From the NCBI RefSeq assembly GCF_008017825.1, contig NZ_VRLS01000012.1, forward strand, positions 248,001 through 312,000: DNA of 64,000 nucleotides, given 5' to 3'. Below the pieces are notes generated by a model. The model was not told the DNA's origin. It did not search any database and was given only the letters and a program-made list of their open reading frames with translations. Position 1 is the stretch's first letter. Each line of letters starts with the position of its first letter. The position numbers were made by a program, and so were the translations under genes. Shown here one piece after another: positions 8,509 to 17,350 of this stretch. This DNA comes from Mesonia sp008017825 (GTDB taxonomy: Bacteria; Bacteroidota; Bacteroidia; Flavobacteriales; Flavobacteriaceae).

Positions 8509-9428
8509 TATTGCTCTAGTTTGGCTTTTATGGAGTGCATAAGTTCTTTTCCTCCTTGTTGTAATATTTTATGAGCTAAATTTTGACCCGCATCTTGGTA
8601 GTCACTTACATTAAAAGTAGCTTTTTCTTCTATTTTTTCTTTTCCGTCAAGGCTAAAAAGATTTCCAGTAAACGAAATTTCTTCCTCATTTTTAAATTCT
8701 GCTAAAGCTCCAATAGGGGCGGTACAACCTCCTTCTAAAGTCTTTAAAAACTCACGTTCAACGTGAACGCATATAGCTGTTTTTTCATCATTAAGCTTTT
8801 CTGCAGCCTCTTTTGCATAAGAGTTAGATTCATTCACTACAATTAGCATTGCACCTTGAGCTGGGGCTGGAGTCATCCAATCTAAAACGGTGTGATTTTC
8901 TGGTTTTAAATTAATACGCTCTAGACCTGCTGCAGCAAAAATAGCTCCGTTCCAATCTTGGTTATCTTGTAGCTTTTGAAGTCTTGTATTAACATTTCCG
9001 CGAAGGTTTACAATTTTATGAAAAGGGTATTGGTTTAACCATTGTGCTTTTCTGCGTAAGCTTCCTGTAGCTATTACACCTTCTGAAGCTAGAAAATCTA
9101 AACCTTTATGAATTAAAATATCGTGTACATTGGCACGTGGTAATACCGCAGCTTGCACAATACCTTTTGGTAATGCTGTAGGAACGTCTTTCATAGAATG
9201 TACGGCAATGTCTATTTCGCCTTTTACCATCGCAATATCTAGCGTTTTGGTAAAAATGCCTGTAATACCCATTTCGTAAAGCGGTTGATCTAAATTAAGA
9301 TCACCTGTAGATTTTACGGGTAGTAATTGAGTTTTGTACCCTAAGGCTTCGAGTTTATCTTTAACCGTATTGGCTTGCCACAGCGCTAATTCACTATCGC
9401 GAGTACCAATTCTTATTGTTGTCCCCAT
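8508..9428 (-). CDS. hemC: Hydroxymethylbilane synthase (porphobilinogen deaminase)
   Basis: HemC polymerises four porphobilinogens into hydroxymethylbilane. The protein of 306 residues opens with IRIGTRDSELALWQA, carries GSLRRKAQW and NLRGNVNTRLQKL for substrate binding, and has C235 in LEGGCTAPIGA, the cysteine that holds the dipyrromethane cofactor. HSMKDVPT (77-84) supplies the catalytic aspartate. It starts 6 bp after the hemA stop, and its stop overlaps the K+ channel start. Confidence 0.97.
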   Translation of the reverse strand: MGTTIRIGTRDSELALWQANTVKDKLEALGYKTQLLPVKSTGDLNLDQPLYEMGITGIFTKTLDIAMVKGEIDIAVHSMKDVPTALPKGIVQAAVLPRANVHDILIHKGLDFLASEGVIATGSLRRKAQWLNQYPFHKIVNLRGNVNTRLQKLQDNQDWNGAIFAAAGLERINLKPENHTVLDWMTPAPAQGAMLIVVNESNSYAKEAAEKLNDEKTAICVHVEREFLKTLEGGCTAPIGALAEFKNEEEISFTGNLFSLDGKEKIEEKATFNVSDYQDAGQNLAHKILQQGGKELMHSIKAKLEQ

Positions 9429-9434
9429 GTAAAC

Positions 9435-10691
9435 TTATTTCGAAAAATCTTCTAGTTGAAAAACCTTTTGTATAAGTGCCAAGCTTTCATCGTTAGAATC
9501 GCTATCCTCCTTAAGGTGACTAGCAAATTGATTCATTATTTTTTGAATAATGCGATTACTTACAATTTCGGCGTGTTCATTATTAAAGTCGCTAAGTTTT
9601 TTACTTTGAAAGTCCAATTCTTCGTCTTTCATATTTCTTAGCTTATGTTTTAAAGCTTTGATGGTGGGAGCAAATTTTCGTGTCTCTAACCAAGCATTAA
9701 AATCTTTTCTTACCTCTTCTATAATAATTTCAGCTTGTGGAATAAATGTCTTTCTCTTCGCTAAAGTAGCATCGGTCATTTGAGAAAGATGATCTAAATG
9801 AATGAGTTTTACATTCTCCAAATCGGCCACATCATCAGATACATTTTTAGGAATCGATAAATCTAAAATCAGCAACTCTTTATTGGAATAGATAAGCTCT
9901 TTAGAGATGGTAGGATTTTGTGCTCCTGTTGCAACGATAAGAATATCGGTGTCCCGAATCTCGGTTTGCAAATCGGCATGATCTTTTACGATAAGATTAA
10001 ACTTTCCTGCAACTTTTTCAGCTTTATCTTTAGTACGGTTAATTAAAGTAATGTGATCATTTTTGGTGTGCTTTACCAAATTTTCACACGTGTTACGTCC
10101 AATTTTTCCTGTTCCGAAAAGGAGAATATTCTTATCGGAAACATTTTCGTAGTTATTTAAAATATATTGTACTGAAGCAAAAGAAACCGAGGTTGCTCCT
10201 GAAGAGATTTCGGTTTCATTTTTAATTCTTTTACTTGCTTGAATCACAGAATTGACTAAACGTTCTAAAAACGGATTGGTCATTTGTAAATTCTTAGAAA
10301 GAGAAAAAGCAAATTTTAACTGACTAATAATCTCGAAATCACCCAAAATCTGACTGTCCAAACCTGTTCCCACCTTAAAAATATGAGAAATGGCTTCTTG
10401 GTTTTTATAAACATAAGCCACTCTTTCAAATTCTTCTACCGTTCCGTGCGTATGCTGGCAAAGAAGTTTTATAAGTTGAAAAGGGTGTTTAGCAAATCCG
10501 TAAATTTCGGTTCGGTTACACGTAGAAGTAACAAGTATGCCATCTACACCGTCTTTTTTAGCGTCCTCAATTAAATTCTTTTTTTTCTCTTCATCGAGAC
10601 TAAAGTGTCCCCTAATGTCGGCGTCAGCTTTTTGATAGCTTAGGCCAATGGCATAAAAAGAATTGTGTTTAGATATATGGTAGTTCTTCAT
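9435..10691 (-). CDS. hemA: Glutamyl-tRNA reductase
   Basis: HemA reduces glutamyl-tRNA to glutamate-1-semialdehyde, the first step of C5-pathway heme synthesis. The active-site cysteine lies in VTSTCNRTEIYGFA (C58 from this start), followed by an NADPH-binding domain (NILLFGTGKIGRN) and a C-terminal helical dimerisation domain. I chose the ATG at 10691 (418 residues). A longer frame starts with TTG at 10722-10724, but that codon lies inside a TACTTTTG -7 box, so the long form would not be transcribed. The gene leads the minus-strand heme operon, divergent from an AraC regulator. Confidence 0.96.
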   Translation of the reverse strand: MKNYHISKHNSFYAIGLSYQKADADIRGHFSLDEEKKKNLIEDAKKDGVDGILVTSTCNRTEIYGFAKHPFQLIKLLCQHTHGTVEEFERVAYVYKNQEAISHIFKVGTGLDSQILGDFEIISQLKFAFSLSKNLQMTNPFLERLVNSVIQASKRIKNETEISSGATSVSFASVQYILNNYENVSDKNILLFGTGKIGRNTCENLVKHTKNDHITLINRTKDKAEKVAGKFNLIVKDHADLQTEIRDTDILIVATGAQNPTISKELIYSNKELLILDLSIPKNVSDDVADLENVKLIHLDHLSQMTDATLAKRKTFIPQAEIIIEEVRKDFNAWLETRKFAPTIKALKHKLRNMKDEELDFQSKKLSDFNNEHAEIVSNRIIQKIMNQFASHLKEDSDSNDESLALIQKVFQLEDFSK

Positions 10692-10721
10692 AGAAGAAAA
10701 AAGTCCTGAATATTTAGACAA

Positions 10722-10729
10722 CAAAAGTA
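10722..10729 (-). promoter_or_regulatory. -7 box of the hemA operon promoter
   Basis: On the minus strand this reads TACTTTTG, matching the Bacteroidetes TAnnTTTG consensus, 30 bp before the hemA ATG. No clear TTTG is seen 19 bp further upstream. Confidence 0.55.
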
Positions 10730-10824
10730 ACCGCTTACATTTTCTAAAAATAACGTTAAAAGTACTTTTATTGTCGCTATAAGTTATTTTGATCTAGAAT
10801 TTACTCTAATTTAATGAATTAAGC

Positions 10825-10832
10825 TATTTTTG
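10825..10832 (+). promoter_or_regulatory. -7 box upstream of the AraC gene
   Basis: TATTTTTG matches TAnnTTTG, 36 bp before the first ATG of the AraC gene. No good -33 box is visible, which fits a promoter that needs an activator. Confidence 0.45.
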
Positions 10833-10868
10833 TAGTATCAACAAGCATTTGAAGATCATTATTTTAGA

Positions 10869-11795
10869 ATGATTCTAAATAAAAACAAGATTTTGTCTAT
10901 GAATATTTCATTAGAAAATAACGCTCAAAGTACTTTTCATAAATTAGTTATTGAGGAAGGGATTCATATTCTTACTTTTCAAAATAACACTACTGATAAT
11001 CAGGTTTTTGAAAAAGATATTCATCTTGATTTTATTCAGTTTCATTTTTGTTTAAAAGGCTCAGGTCAGTTTAGTTTTAATCAAGGAAACTATACCCTAA
11101 ATTTAGGTGATGAAAAATCGTTGCTGCTTTACAATCCCACTAAAAATTTACCACTTAGTGTCACGGTAAGTGCTAATTCTTGGATGGTAAGTGTCATTAT
11201 TTCTATACAGAAACTGCATTCACTTTTTTCTGATGAAGCCAATTATATAGATTTCTTAACAGATGATAATAGAGATAAAAAATACTATCAAGAACAGTCT
11301 ATAAGTCCCGCTATGGCTGTAGTTATTAGTCAGATTTTAAACTTTAATTTACACCCATCAGTAAAGAAAATTTATCTAAAAGGAAAGGCTTACGAACTTA
11401 TGGGGTTATACTTTAATAGACCTGAAGAAGCAGATGTTGAGCAATGCCCTTTTTTGATCGATGAAGATAATGTACGTCGTATTCGTAAAGCGAAAGATAT
11501 TATGATACAGCGTATGGCGGAGCCACCAAGCTTACAAGAGTTAGCGAATGAAATTGGACTTAGCTTAAAGAAATTAAAGGAAGGGTTTAAAGAGGTGTAT
11601 GGCGATACTGTATTTGGATTTTTATTTGATTACAAAATGGATTTTGCTCGAAAACTTTTAGAGACAGGACAACACAATGTAAATGAAGTAGGTTTAAAAG
11701 TAGGTTACAGTACAGCAAGTCATTTTATTGCCGCTTTTAAAAAGAAATTTGGGACTACCCCAAAAAAATATATACAGTCGGTTAATTTAATTTAA
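10869..11795 (+). CDS. AraC-family transcriptional regulator, divergent from hemA
   Basis: The C-terminal hundred or so residues hold the two helix-turn-helix motifs of AraC proteins: PSLQELANEIGLSLKKLKEGFKEVYG and HNVNEVGLKVGYSTASHF, followed by the family tail FKKKFGTTPKKY. The N-terminal half (about 1-190) is a ligand-sensing region with a cupin-like pattern (FHFCLKGSGQFSFNQGNY). It lies between hemA and hemH and is probably a regulator of the heme genes; that link is inference from position. A second ATG at 10899 (MNISLENN) could be the true start. Confidence 0.93.
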   Translation: MILNKNKILSMNISLENNAQSTFHKLVIEEGIHILTFQNNTTDNQVFEKDIHLDFIQFHFCLKGSGQFSFNQGNYTLNLGDEKSLLLYNPTKNLPLSVTVSANSWMVSVIISIQKLHSLFSDEANYIDFLTDDNRDKKYYQEQSISPAMAVVISQILNFNLHPSVKKIYLKGKAYELMGLYFNRPEEADVEQCPFLIDEDNVRRIRKAKDIMIQRMAEPPSLQELANEIGLSLKKLKEGFKEVYGDTVFGFLFDYKMDFARKLLETGQHNVNEVGLKVGYSTASHFIAAFKKKFGTTPKKYIQSVNLI

Positions 11796-11876
11796 CTATT
11801 GTGTGATTGATAAATAGAAAGACTTAGAAAGAATTTTGTTAGTATAATCGATAATTTTTGAAATAAAAAAATTGAA

Positions 11877-12917
11877 ATGAAAGGAGTTTTACTCGTTAAT
11901 TTAGGTTCTCCAGAGAGCACCAATCCAAAAGATGTAAAGAAGTATTTAGATGAATTTTTAATGGATGAGCGCGTAATAGACGTACCATGGCTTCTACGTG
12001 CTTTTATAGTAAAGGGAATTGTTTTAAATACAAGACCAAAAAAATCCGCGGCAGCGTACCAAAAAATATGGTGGGAAGAAGGGTCTCCGCTTATCGTACT
12101 ATCAGAACGTTTGCAAGAAAAAATAGATAAGTTTACTGAAGTTCCTATATCTCTGGCGATGCGTTATGGAAAACCAAATATAGAACAAGGTTTAAAAGAG
12201 TTAAGCGCAAAAGGGGTGGATGAGGTATTGCTACTGCCATTGTATCCGCAATTTGCGATGGCTACGACAGAAACAATTTTGGTTTTAGCAGAAGAGTTAC
12301 AAAAGGAAAAATTTCCGCAAATGAAACTTACTACTTTACCACCGTTTTATAACCGTCCAGATTATATAGAGGTTCTTTCCCGTAGTATTGCTGAAAAAAT
12401 AGAAAACTTAGATTACGAACATTTATTATTTAGTTACCACGGCGTTCCAGAAAGACACATTAAAAAGAGTGATATTACCAAATCGCATTGTCAAATAGAT
12501 GGTACATGTTGTAAAACTCCGTCACCCGCACACCAATTTTGTTACCGTCACCAATGTTATGAAACCACACGTCTGGTCGCAGAGAAACTAGATTTAAATC
12601 CAGATGCGTTTAGCACTTCGTTCCAGTCCCGTTTAGGGTTTGATCCTTGGTTACAACCCTATACCGATAGAACAATTGAGAAGTTTGCTCTTAACGGAAT
12701 GCAAAAAATGGCAATTGTTACACCGGCATTTGTTTCAGATTGTTTAGAAACCTTAGAAGAAATTGCCATGGAAGGCGAAGAAATTTTCCATGAAAATGGC
12801 GGAAAAGAATTTACGGTGATTCCGTGTTTAAATGATCGTGAAGATTGGGTAAAAACGTTAAGTAGTTGGATAAATTCTTGGGCAGAATTAACAGAAGAAG
12901 AAAGTATCGTTAAATAA
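11877..12917 (+). CDS. hemH: Ferrochelatase
   Basis: HemH inserts Fe2+ into protoporphyrin IX to make protoheme. The protein has 346 residues with the N-terminal GVLLVNLGSPES, the catalytic histidine H188 in LLFSYHGVPERH, and the acidic metal-path segment VSDCLETLEEIAMEG near 287-300. After the catalytic block there are five cysteines in 23 residues (C205, C211, C212, C222, C227), more than in classical Gram-negative ferrochelatases; whether they bind a cluster or another metal cannot be told. The stop overlaps the following MATE gene by one base. Confidence 0.96.
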   Translation: MKGVLLVNLGSPESTNPKDVKKYLDEFLMDERVIDVPWLLRAFIVKGIVLNTRPKKSAAAYQKIWWEEGSPLIVLSERLQEKIDKFTEVPISLAMRYGKPNIEQGLKELSAKGVDEVLLLPLYPQFAMATTETILVLAEELQKEKFPQMKLTTLPPFYNRPDYIEVLSRSIAEKIENLDYEHLLFSYHGVPERHIKKSDITKSHCQIDGTCCKTPSPAHQFCYRHQCYETTRLVAEKLDLNPDAFSTSFQSRLGFDPWLQPYTDRTIEKFALNGMQKMAIVTPAFVSDCLETLEEIAMEGEEIFHENGGKEFTVIPCLNDREDWVKTLSSWINSWAELTEEESIVK

Positions 12918-14284
12918 TGGCAAAGGTAAATTCGACCGCCTTAGGACAAGAGCCTATAGGGAAGCTTCTTATAAAGCAATCTTTACCAGCCTCTATAGGT
13001 ATTTTGGTAATGTCTCTAAATATTTTGGTCGATACTATTTTTGTAGGTAATTGGATTGGACCTACCGCCATTGCCGCTATAAATGTTGTTTTACCGGTCT
13101 CTTTTTTTATTGCTGCTTTAGGAATGGCGATTGGGATAGGAGGTTCATCAATTATCTCTCGTGCTTTAGGAGCAAATGATAATAGCAAGGCATTAAAAAC
13201 TTTCGGCAATCAAATTACCCTAACCTTAGTGCTGTGTATTACGTTAGTAATTTTAGGGTTGACATTTATAGAACAATTAATTCCTGCATTTGGAGGAAAA
13301 GGAGAAATTTATGCTCCTGCAAAAATCTATTACCGTATTGTACTTTACGGAGTTCCTATTTTAGCCCTAAGCATGATGGGAAATACAGTAATTAGGGCAG
13401 AAGGTAAACCTAAGTTTGCCATGATCGCTATGATTTTACCTTCTATAGTTAATCTAATAGCAGATTATTTTCTCATTAATATTTTAGACTTAGGAATGGC
13501 AGGTGCAGCTTGGGCAACCACAGGTTCTTATGTAATCTGTTTTTTATATGTTTTATGGTTTTTTCTTTCTAAAAACTCTGAATTAAAACTACAAAGCGCT
13601 CATTTTAGGTTAGATCTTCCTATTTTAAAAGAAATAAGTTCTTTAGGTTTTGTGACATTAGCAAGACAAGCAGTGGTGAGTATTACTTACTTATTACTGA
13701 ATAATATTTTATATAATCTTGGCGGAGCTGCCTCCGTTACGGTTTATGCGATTATAGGTAGAATGCTCATGTTTGCTTTATTCCCAGTATTGGGAGTTAC
13801 TCAAGGATTTTTGCCTATTGCAGGTTATAACTATGGAGCAAACAATCCGTCAAGGGTAAGAGAATCTATTAATAAAGCTATTTTATATGCGGCAGTATTG
13901 GCACTGGTAGTTTTTGCAATTATCATGATTTTCCCAGAATCTATTGTAGCTATTTTTACGACAGATAAAACCATTTTGGCAGAAACACCTTCGGCAATGC
14001 GTTGGGTTTTTGCAGCATTACCCATTATTAGTTTACAATTAATTGGTTCAGCTTATTTTCAAGCCGTTGGGAAAGCAACTCCAGCTTTATTATTAACGCT
14101 CACGAGACAAGGCTTTTTCTTTATACCGTTAATTTTAATTTTACCAAAATACTATGGAGAACTAGGAGTATGGATCTCTTTTCTCTTAGCGGATGTAATT
14201 TCAACTCTAGTTACAGGTATCTTTCTTAATAAAGAGATTAGGAAGAATTTAGTCCCGAAAATAGCTTTACCGATAGAAGAATAA
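12917..14284 (+). CDS. MATE-family multidrug/metabolite exporter
   Basis: This 455-residue inner-membrane protein has about 12 hydrophobic segments in two similar halves, the mark of the MATE fold. Typical pieces are PIGKLLIKQSLPASIGILVMSLNILVDTIF at the start and LGVTQGFLPIAGYNYGAN in the middle. MATE proteins export compounds in exchange for Na+ or H+. The start overlaps the hemH stop (TAATG), so both are co-translated. It may relieve porphyrin stress, but that is inference; the substrate is unknown. Confidence 0.9.
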   Translation: MAKVNSTALGQEPIGKLLIKQSLPASIGILVMSLNILVDTIFVGNWIGPTAIAAINVVLPVSFFIAALGMAIGIGGSSIISRALGANDNSKALKTFGNQITLTLVLCITLVILGLTFIEQLIPAFGGKGEIYAPAKIYYRIVLYGVPILALSMMGNTVIRAEGKPKFAMIAMILPSIVNLIADYFLINILDLGMAGAAWATTGSYVICFLYVLWFFLSKNSELKLQSAHFRLDLPILKEISSLGFVTLARQAVVSITYLLLNNILYNLGGAASVTVYAIIGRMLMFALFPVLGVTQGFLPIAGYNYGANNPSRVRESINKAILYAAVLALVVFAIIMIFPESIVAIFTTDKTILAETPSAMRWVFAALPIISLQLIGSAYFQAVGKATPALLLTLTRQGFFFIPLILILPKYYGELGVWISFLLADVISTLVTGIFLNKEIRKNLVPKIALPIEE

Positions 14285-14296
14285 TTAAATTTGAAT

Positions 14297-14839
14297 ATGG
14301 AGTATTATAATTATATCAAATCTCTTCATTTAATCTTTGTGATTACTTGGTTTGCAGGCTTATTCTACATTCCAAGGCTATTTATATATCATATAGAAGC
14401 ACAAGATAAAGATTCCACCGAAAAGGAGATTTTAAGTAATCAATTTAAGATTATGACGAAGAGGTTGTGGTTTATAATTACTTGGCCTTCGGCAATTTTA
14501 GCTACATTATTTGCGATTATACTATTAATTCTACAACCTGTTTGGTTACAACAGGATTGGATGCATGTAAAGCTGGCATTTGTTTTGTTATTGTTTGTTT
14601 ATCACTTTAAATGTCATCAAATTTTTAGGCAATTACAGCGCAATGTTTTTAAATGGTCATCTAACCAAATGCGATTATTTAACGAGGGTTCTACACTTAT
14701 CTTGTTTTCAGTAGTGTTTTTAGTGATTTTAAAAAACTCTTTGAATTGGATTTTTGGCGTAGCAGGAATTTTTGTGTTGGGAATTTTGTTAATGTTAGGA
14801 ATAAAAATTTATAAACGAATTAGAAATAAAGGTAAATAA
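14297..14839 (+). CDS. hemJ: Protoporphyrinogen IX oxidase HemJ
   Basis: HemJ oxidises protoporphyrinogen IX to protoporphyrin IX in the inner membrane. The 180-residue protein has four or five membrane segments with the family blocks IKSLHLIFVITWFAGLFYIPRLF (conserved His and Arg), a central WMHVKLAFVLLLFVYHFKCH and NEGSTLILFSVVFLVILK. It fills the one step missing between HemF and HemH, since no hemG or hemY is in the locus. I chose the ATG at 14297; a TTG two codons earlier is possible. The gene follows the MATE gene by 12 bp. Confidence 0.92.
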   Translation: MEYYNYIKSLHLIFVITWFAGLFYIPRLFIYHIEAQDKDSTEKEILSNQFKIMTKRLWFIITWPSAILATLFAIILLILQPVWLQQDWMHVKLAFVLLLFVYHFKCHQIFRQLQRNVFKWSSNQMRLFNEGSTLILFSVVFLVILKNSLNWIFGVAGIFVLGILLMLGIKIYKRIRNKGK

Positions 14840-14840
14840 G

Positions 14841-16292
14841 ATGAGGTGGCTTAAGCGCTCTTTAAGGACTCGTATATTCTTAAGCATGATTTTTTTAGTG
14901 CTGGGAGCTTCTGTGCTTATTGCTATTGTTACGATCTATCAATATAAAAAAGAAGCTGAAGCTTACCAAAAAGATAAACTAAAACAAAAAGAAGCTTCTA
15001 TACGGGCAAGTATTAATTACGAGATACAAACCACCACCTATGAAGTAACCACAGAGAATATTCCTTTAATTTTTAGAAAGAAAATCTACGAGCTTAAGAA
15101 TATTCATAATACCGAGATTAACTTTTACGACCTCAAAGGTAGATTGCTCAAATCGTCTAAACCTACTTTTTTTAAAGACACTTCGATTACTAAGATGCCC
15201 GAAATGGCTCTTACACAGTTAGAAAATTCAGAAAATAAAAAATACGTTCAATACTATAAAGAAGACGGAGTAAAGTACCAATCTTCTTATACTTATATCA
15301 CCGATACTTATTTTAAACCTTTGGCTATTCTCAATTTACCAAAAATTGAAGATGATGGTTTTATTGATATGCAACTAAAAGATTTTCTAACCATTTTAGC
15401 TCAAGTTTATTTATTACTTATTCTTGCTGCCATTTTACTTTCCTATTTTCTTTCTAAATACATTACCTCTTCTTTAAAGGCGGTAAGTGAGAAGATTCAC
15501 GCTACACGATTAGATAAAAAGAATAAGAAAATTGCAATTAAAGACACTTCCGAGGAGATAAAATCACTTATAAAAGCTTACAATTCTATGATTGATGAAT
15601 TGGAAGAAAGTGCGGTAAAATTAGCTACCAACGAACGAGAACAAGCTTGGCGCGAGATGGCAAAACAAGTCGCCCACGAGATTAAAAATCCGCTTACTCC
15701 TATGCGTCTTACCGTGCAAAGTTTTGAGCGAAGATTTGATCCCGATGATCCCGAAATTAAAGAAAAACTCAATGATTACACTAAAACACTAATTCAGCAA
15801 ATAGACACGATGAGTTCTATAGCATCAGCATTTTCAAACTTTGCCAAGATGCCAGCGCAACAAAATGAAACCCTCAACGTGCCTAAAATTGTAAAATTAG
15901 CACTCGATATTTTCAATGAAAGAAATATTATTTTCTTTACGGAAGAAGAAGAAATCTTAGCCATTTTTGATCGTACACAGCTTATTAGAGTAGTTACCAA
16001 TTTGGTGAAAAACGCTTTGCAAGCCTCAGAAGAAAATCCGCAGCAGCGTATAGAAGTAAGTGTGAAAACCGATAAAAATTACGCTTGTATATTAATAAAA
16101 GATAATGGTTCTGGTATTTCAGAAGAAAATAAAACCCGTATTTTTGAACCTAAGTTTACTACTAAATCTAGCGGAATGGGACTAGGTTTAGGAATTATTA
16201 AAACCATTATAGAGGCCTACAAAGGCACTATTACCTTTACCTCAAAAGAAGGTGAAGGCACTACATTTGAAGTTAAATTTCCTAAAATATAA
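14841..16292 (+). CDS. Membrane sensor histidine kinase (NtrY-like), orphan
   Basis: Two membrane segments (about 12-32 and 182-203) enclose a periplasmic sensor domain of about 150 residues. A HAMP-like linker follows, then the HisKA block WREMAKQVAHEIKNPLTPMRL with the phospho-accepting H279, and an HATPase domain with LVKNALQAS, DNGSGI and GMGLGLGI motifs. The block LTPMRLTVQSFERRF resembles NtrY-type kinases. No response regulator gene lies next to it. It begins one base after the hemJ stop and ends three bases before an enoyl-CoA hydratase gene, so it is part of the hemH operon. Confidence 0.93.
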   Translation: MRWLKRSLRTRIFLSMIFLVLGASVLIAIVTIYQYKKEAEAYQKDKLKQKEASIRASINYEIQTTTYEVTTENIPLIFRKKIYELKNIHNTEINFYDLKGRLLKSSKPTFFKDTSITKMPEMALTQLENSENKKYVQYYKEDGVKYQSSYTYITDTYFKPLAILNLPKIEDDGFIDMQLKDFLTILAQVYLLLILAAILLSYFLSKYITSSLKAVSEKIHATRLDKKNKKIAIKDTSEEIKSLIKAYNSMIDELEESAVKLATNEREQAWREMAKQVAHEIKNPLTPMRLTVQSFERRFDPDDPEIKEKLNDYTKTLIQQIDTMSSIASAFSNFAKMPAQQNETLNVPKIVKLALDIFNERNIIFFTEEEEILAIFDRTQLIRVVTNLVKNALQASEENPQQRIEVSVKTDKNYACILIKDNGSGISEENKTRIFEPKFTTKSSGMGLGLGIIKTIIEAYKGTITFTSKEGEGTTFEVKFPKI

Positions 16293-16295
16293 ACC

Positions 16296-17078
16296 ATGAG
16301 TTACAACAATATTTTAATAGAAAAAGAAAACGGACTGGCGCAATTAACGATTAACCGTCCTAAAAAATTAAACGCTCTTAATCGAGAAACTTTAGAAGAG
16401 ATATATAACGCTTTCGCGGAATTAGAAAGCGACGAGGATGTGAAAATAATTGTCCTTACGGGAAGCGGAGAAAAAGCCTTTGTAGCTGGAGCAGACATCT
16501 CTGAATTTGCGGATTATAGCATAGCAGAAGGAAAAAACTTGGCAGCAAAAGGACAAGAGGAAGTTTTTGATCGCATCGCTAATTTTCATAAACCTGTAAT
16601 TGCAGCTATTAATGGTTTTGCTCTTGGGGGAGGATTAGAATTAGCTATGGCAGCACATTTTAGAATTGCTAGTGATAATGCCAAAATGGGACTTCCAGAA
16701 ACATCTCTTGGTGTAATCCCTGGGTATGGAGGAACACAACGTTTACCGCAATTAGTAGGGAAAGGAAGAGCTATGGAAATGATTATGACCGCAGGAATGA
16801 TAGATGCTAAACAAGCTTTACAATATGGGTTGGTAAATCACGTAACTCCAGCAGAAGAGCTTATGGAATTCACCACAAAAACGGCTCAAAAAATCATGAG
16901 AAATTCTATGGTAGCTATTGGTAAAGCCATAGAGGCTATAAATGCAAATGATGAAGACGGTGTAAATGGTTTTGATAAAGAAATTGAAAACTTCGGAAAG
17001 AGTTTTGGTACAGAAGATTTTAAAGAGGGAACAACCGCTTTTTTAGAAAAAAGAAAAGCAGATTTTCCAGGAAAATAA
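16296..17078 (+). CDS. Enoyl-CoA hydratase/isomerase (crotonase family)
   Basis: The protein of 260 residues has the crotonase oxyanion-hole sequences AFVAGADISEF (63-73) and GFALGGGLELAMA (about 107-119), and the second catalytic glutamate in LPETSLGVIPGYGGTQRLP. With both glutamates present it should hydrate 2-enoyl-CoA to 3-hydroxyacyl-CoA in fatty-acid or amino-acid breakdown. It is the last gene of the hemH-led run and has no functional link to heme that I can see. The segment coding NAFAELES contains the CGCTTTCGCGGAA element. Confidence 0.93.
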   Translation: MSYNNILIEKENGLAQLTINRPKKLNALNRETLEEIYNAFAELESDEDVKIIVLTGSGEKAFVAGADISEFADYSIAEGKNLAAKGQEEVFDRIANFHKPVIAAINGFALGGGLELAMAAHFRIASDNAKMGLPETSLGVIPGYGGTQRLPQLVGKGRAMEMIMTAGMIDAKQALQYGLVNHVTPAEELMEFTTKTAQKIMRNSMVAIGKAIEAINANDEDGVNGFDKEIENFGKSFGTEDFKEGTTAFLEKRKADFPGK

Positions 17079-17350
17079 AGAGCGAAATTTATTTAAAGTA
17101 AAGCTGTCTAAAAGTGAATTTTCGTCAACCTGAATCTGCCCGGATTGAATATTTAATTTAGGAGGGTTTGGTTCAGGTTCTTATACTTATGTATACGTAA
17201 GGATGATAAAATTCTGAAATAAGACTATCTTAAAACATTGAAAGAGCTAAGGTTTTATAATCTAAAATCGGTTAATGGATAATTAATTTTTGTTAAAAGT
17301 TAAGTTTTTGTGAAATACATGTATATTGCAATCAACAAAAAATTATACTT

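Noticed and set aside
10692..10724. Longer HemA starting at TTG 10724
   Set aside because: The TTG lies within the TACTTTTG promoter box, so it would be upstream of the message.
12910..13209. Minus-strand frame opposite the MATE gene start
   Set aside because: Composition is the mirror of membrane-segment codons; no promoter and no family pattern.
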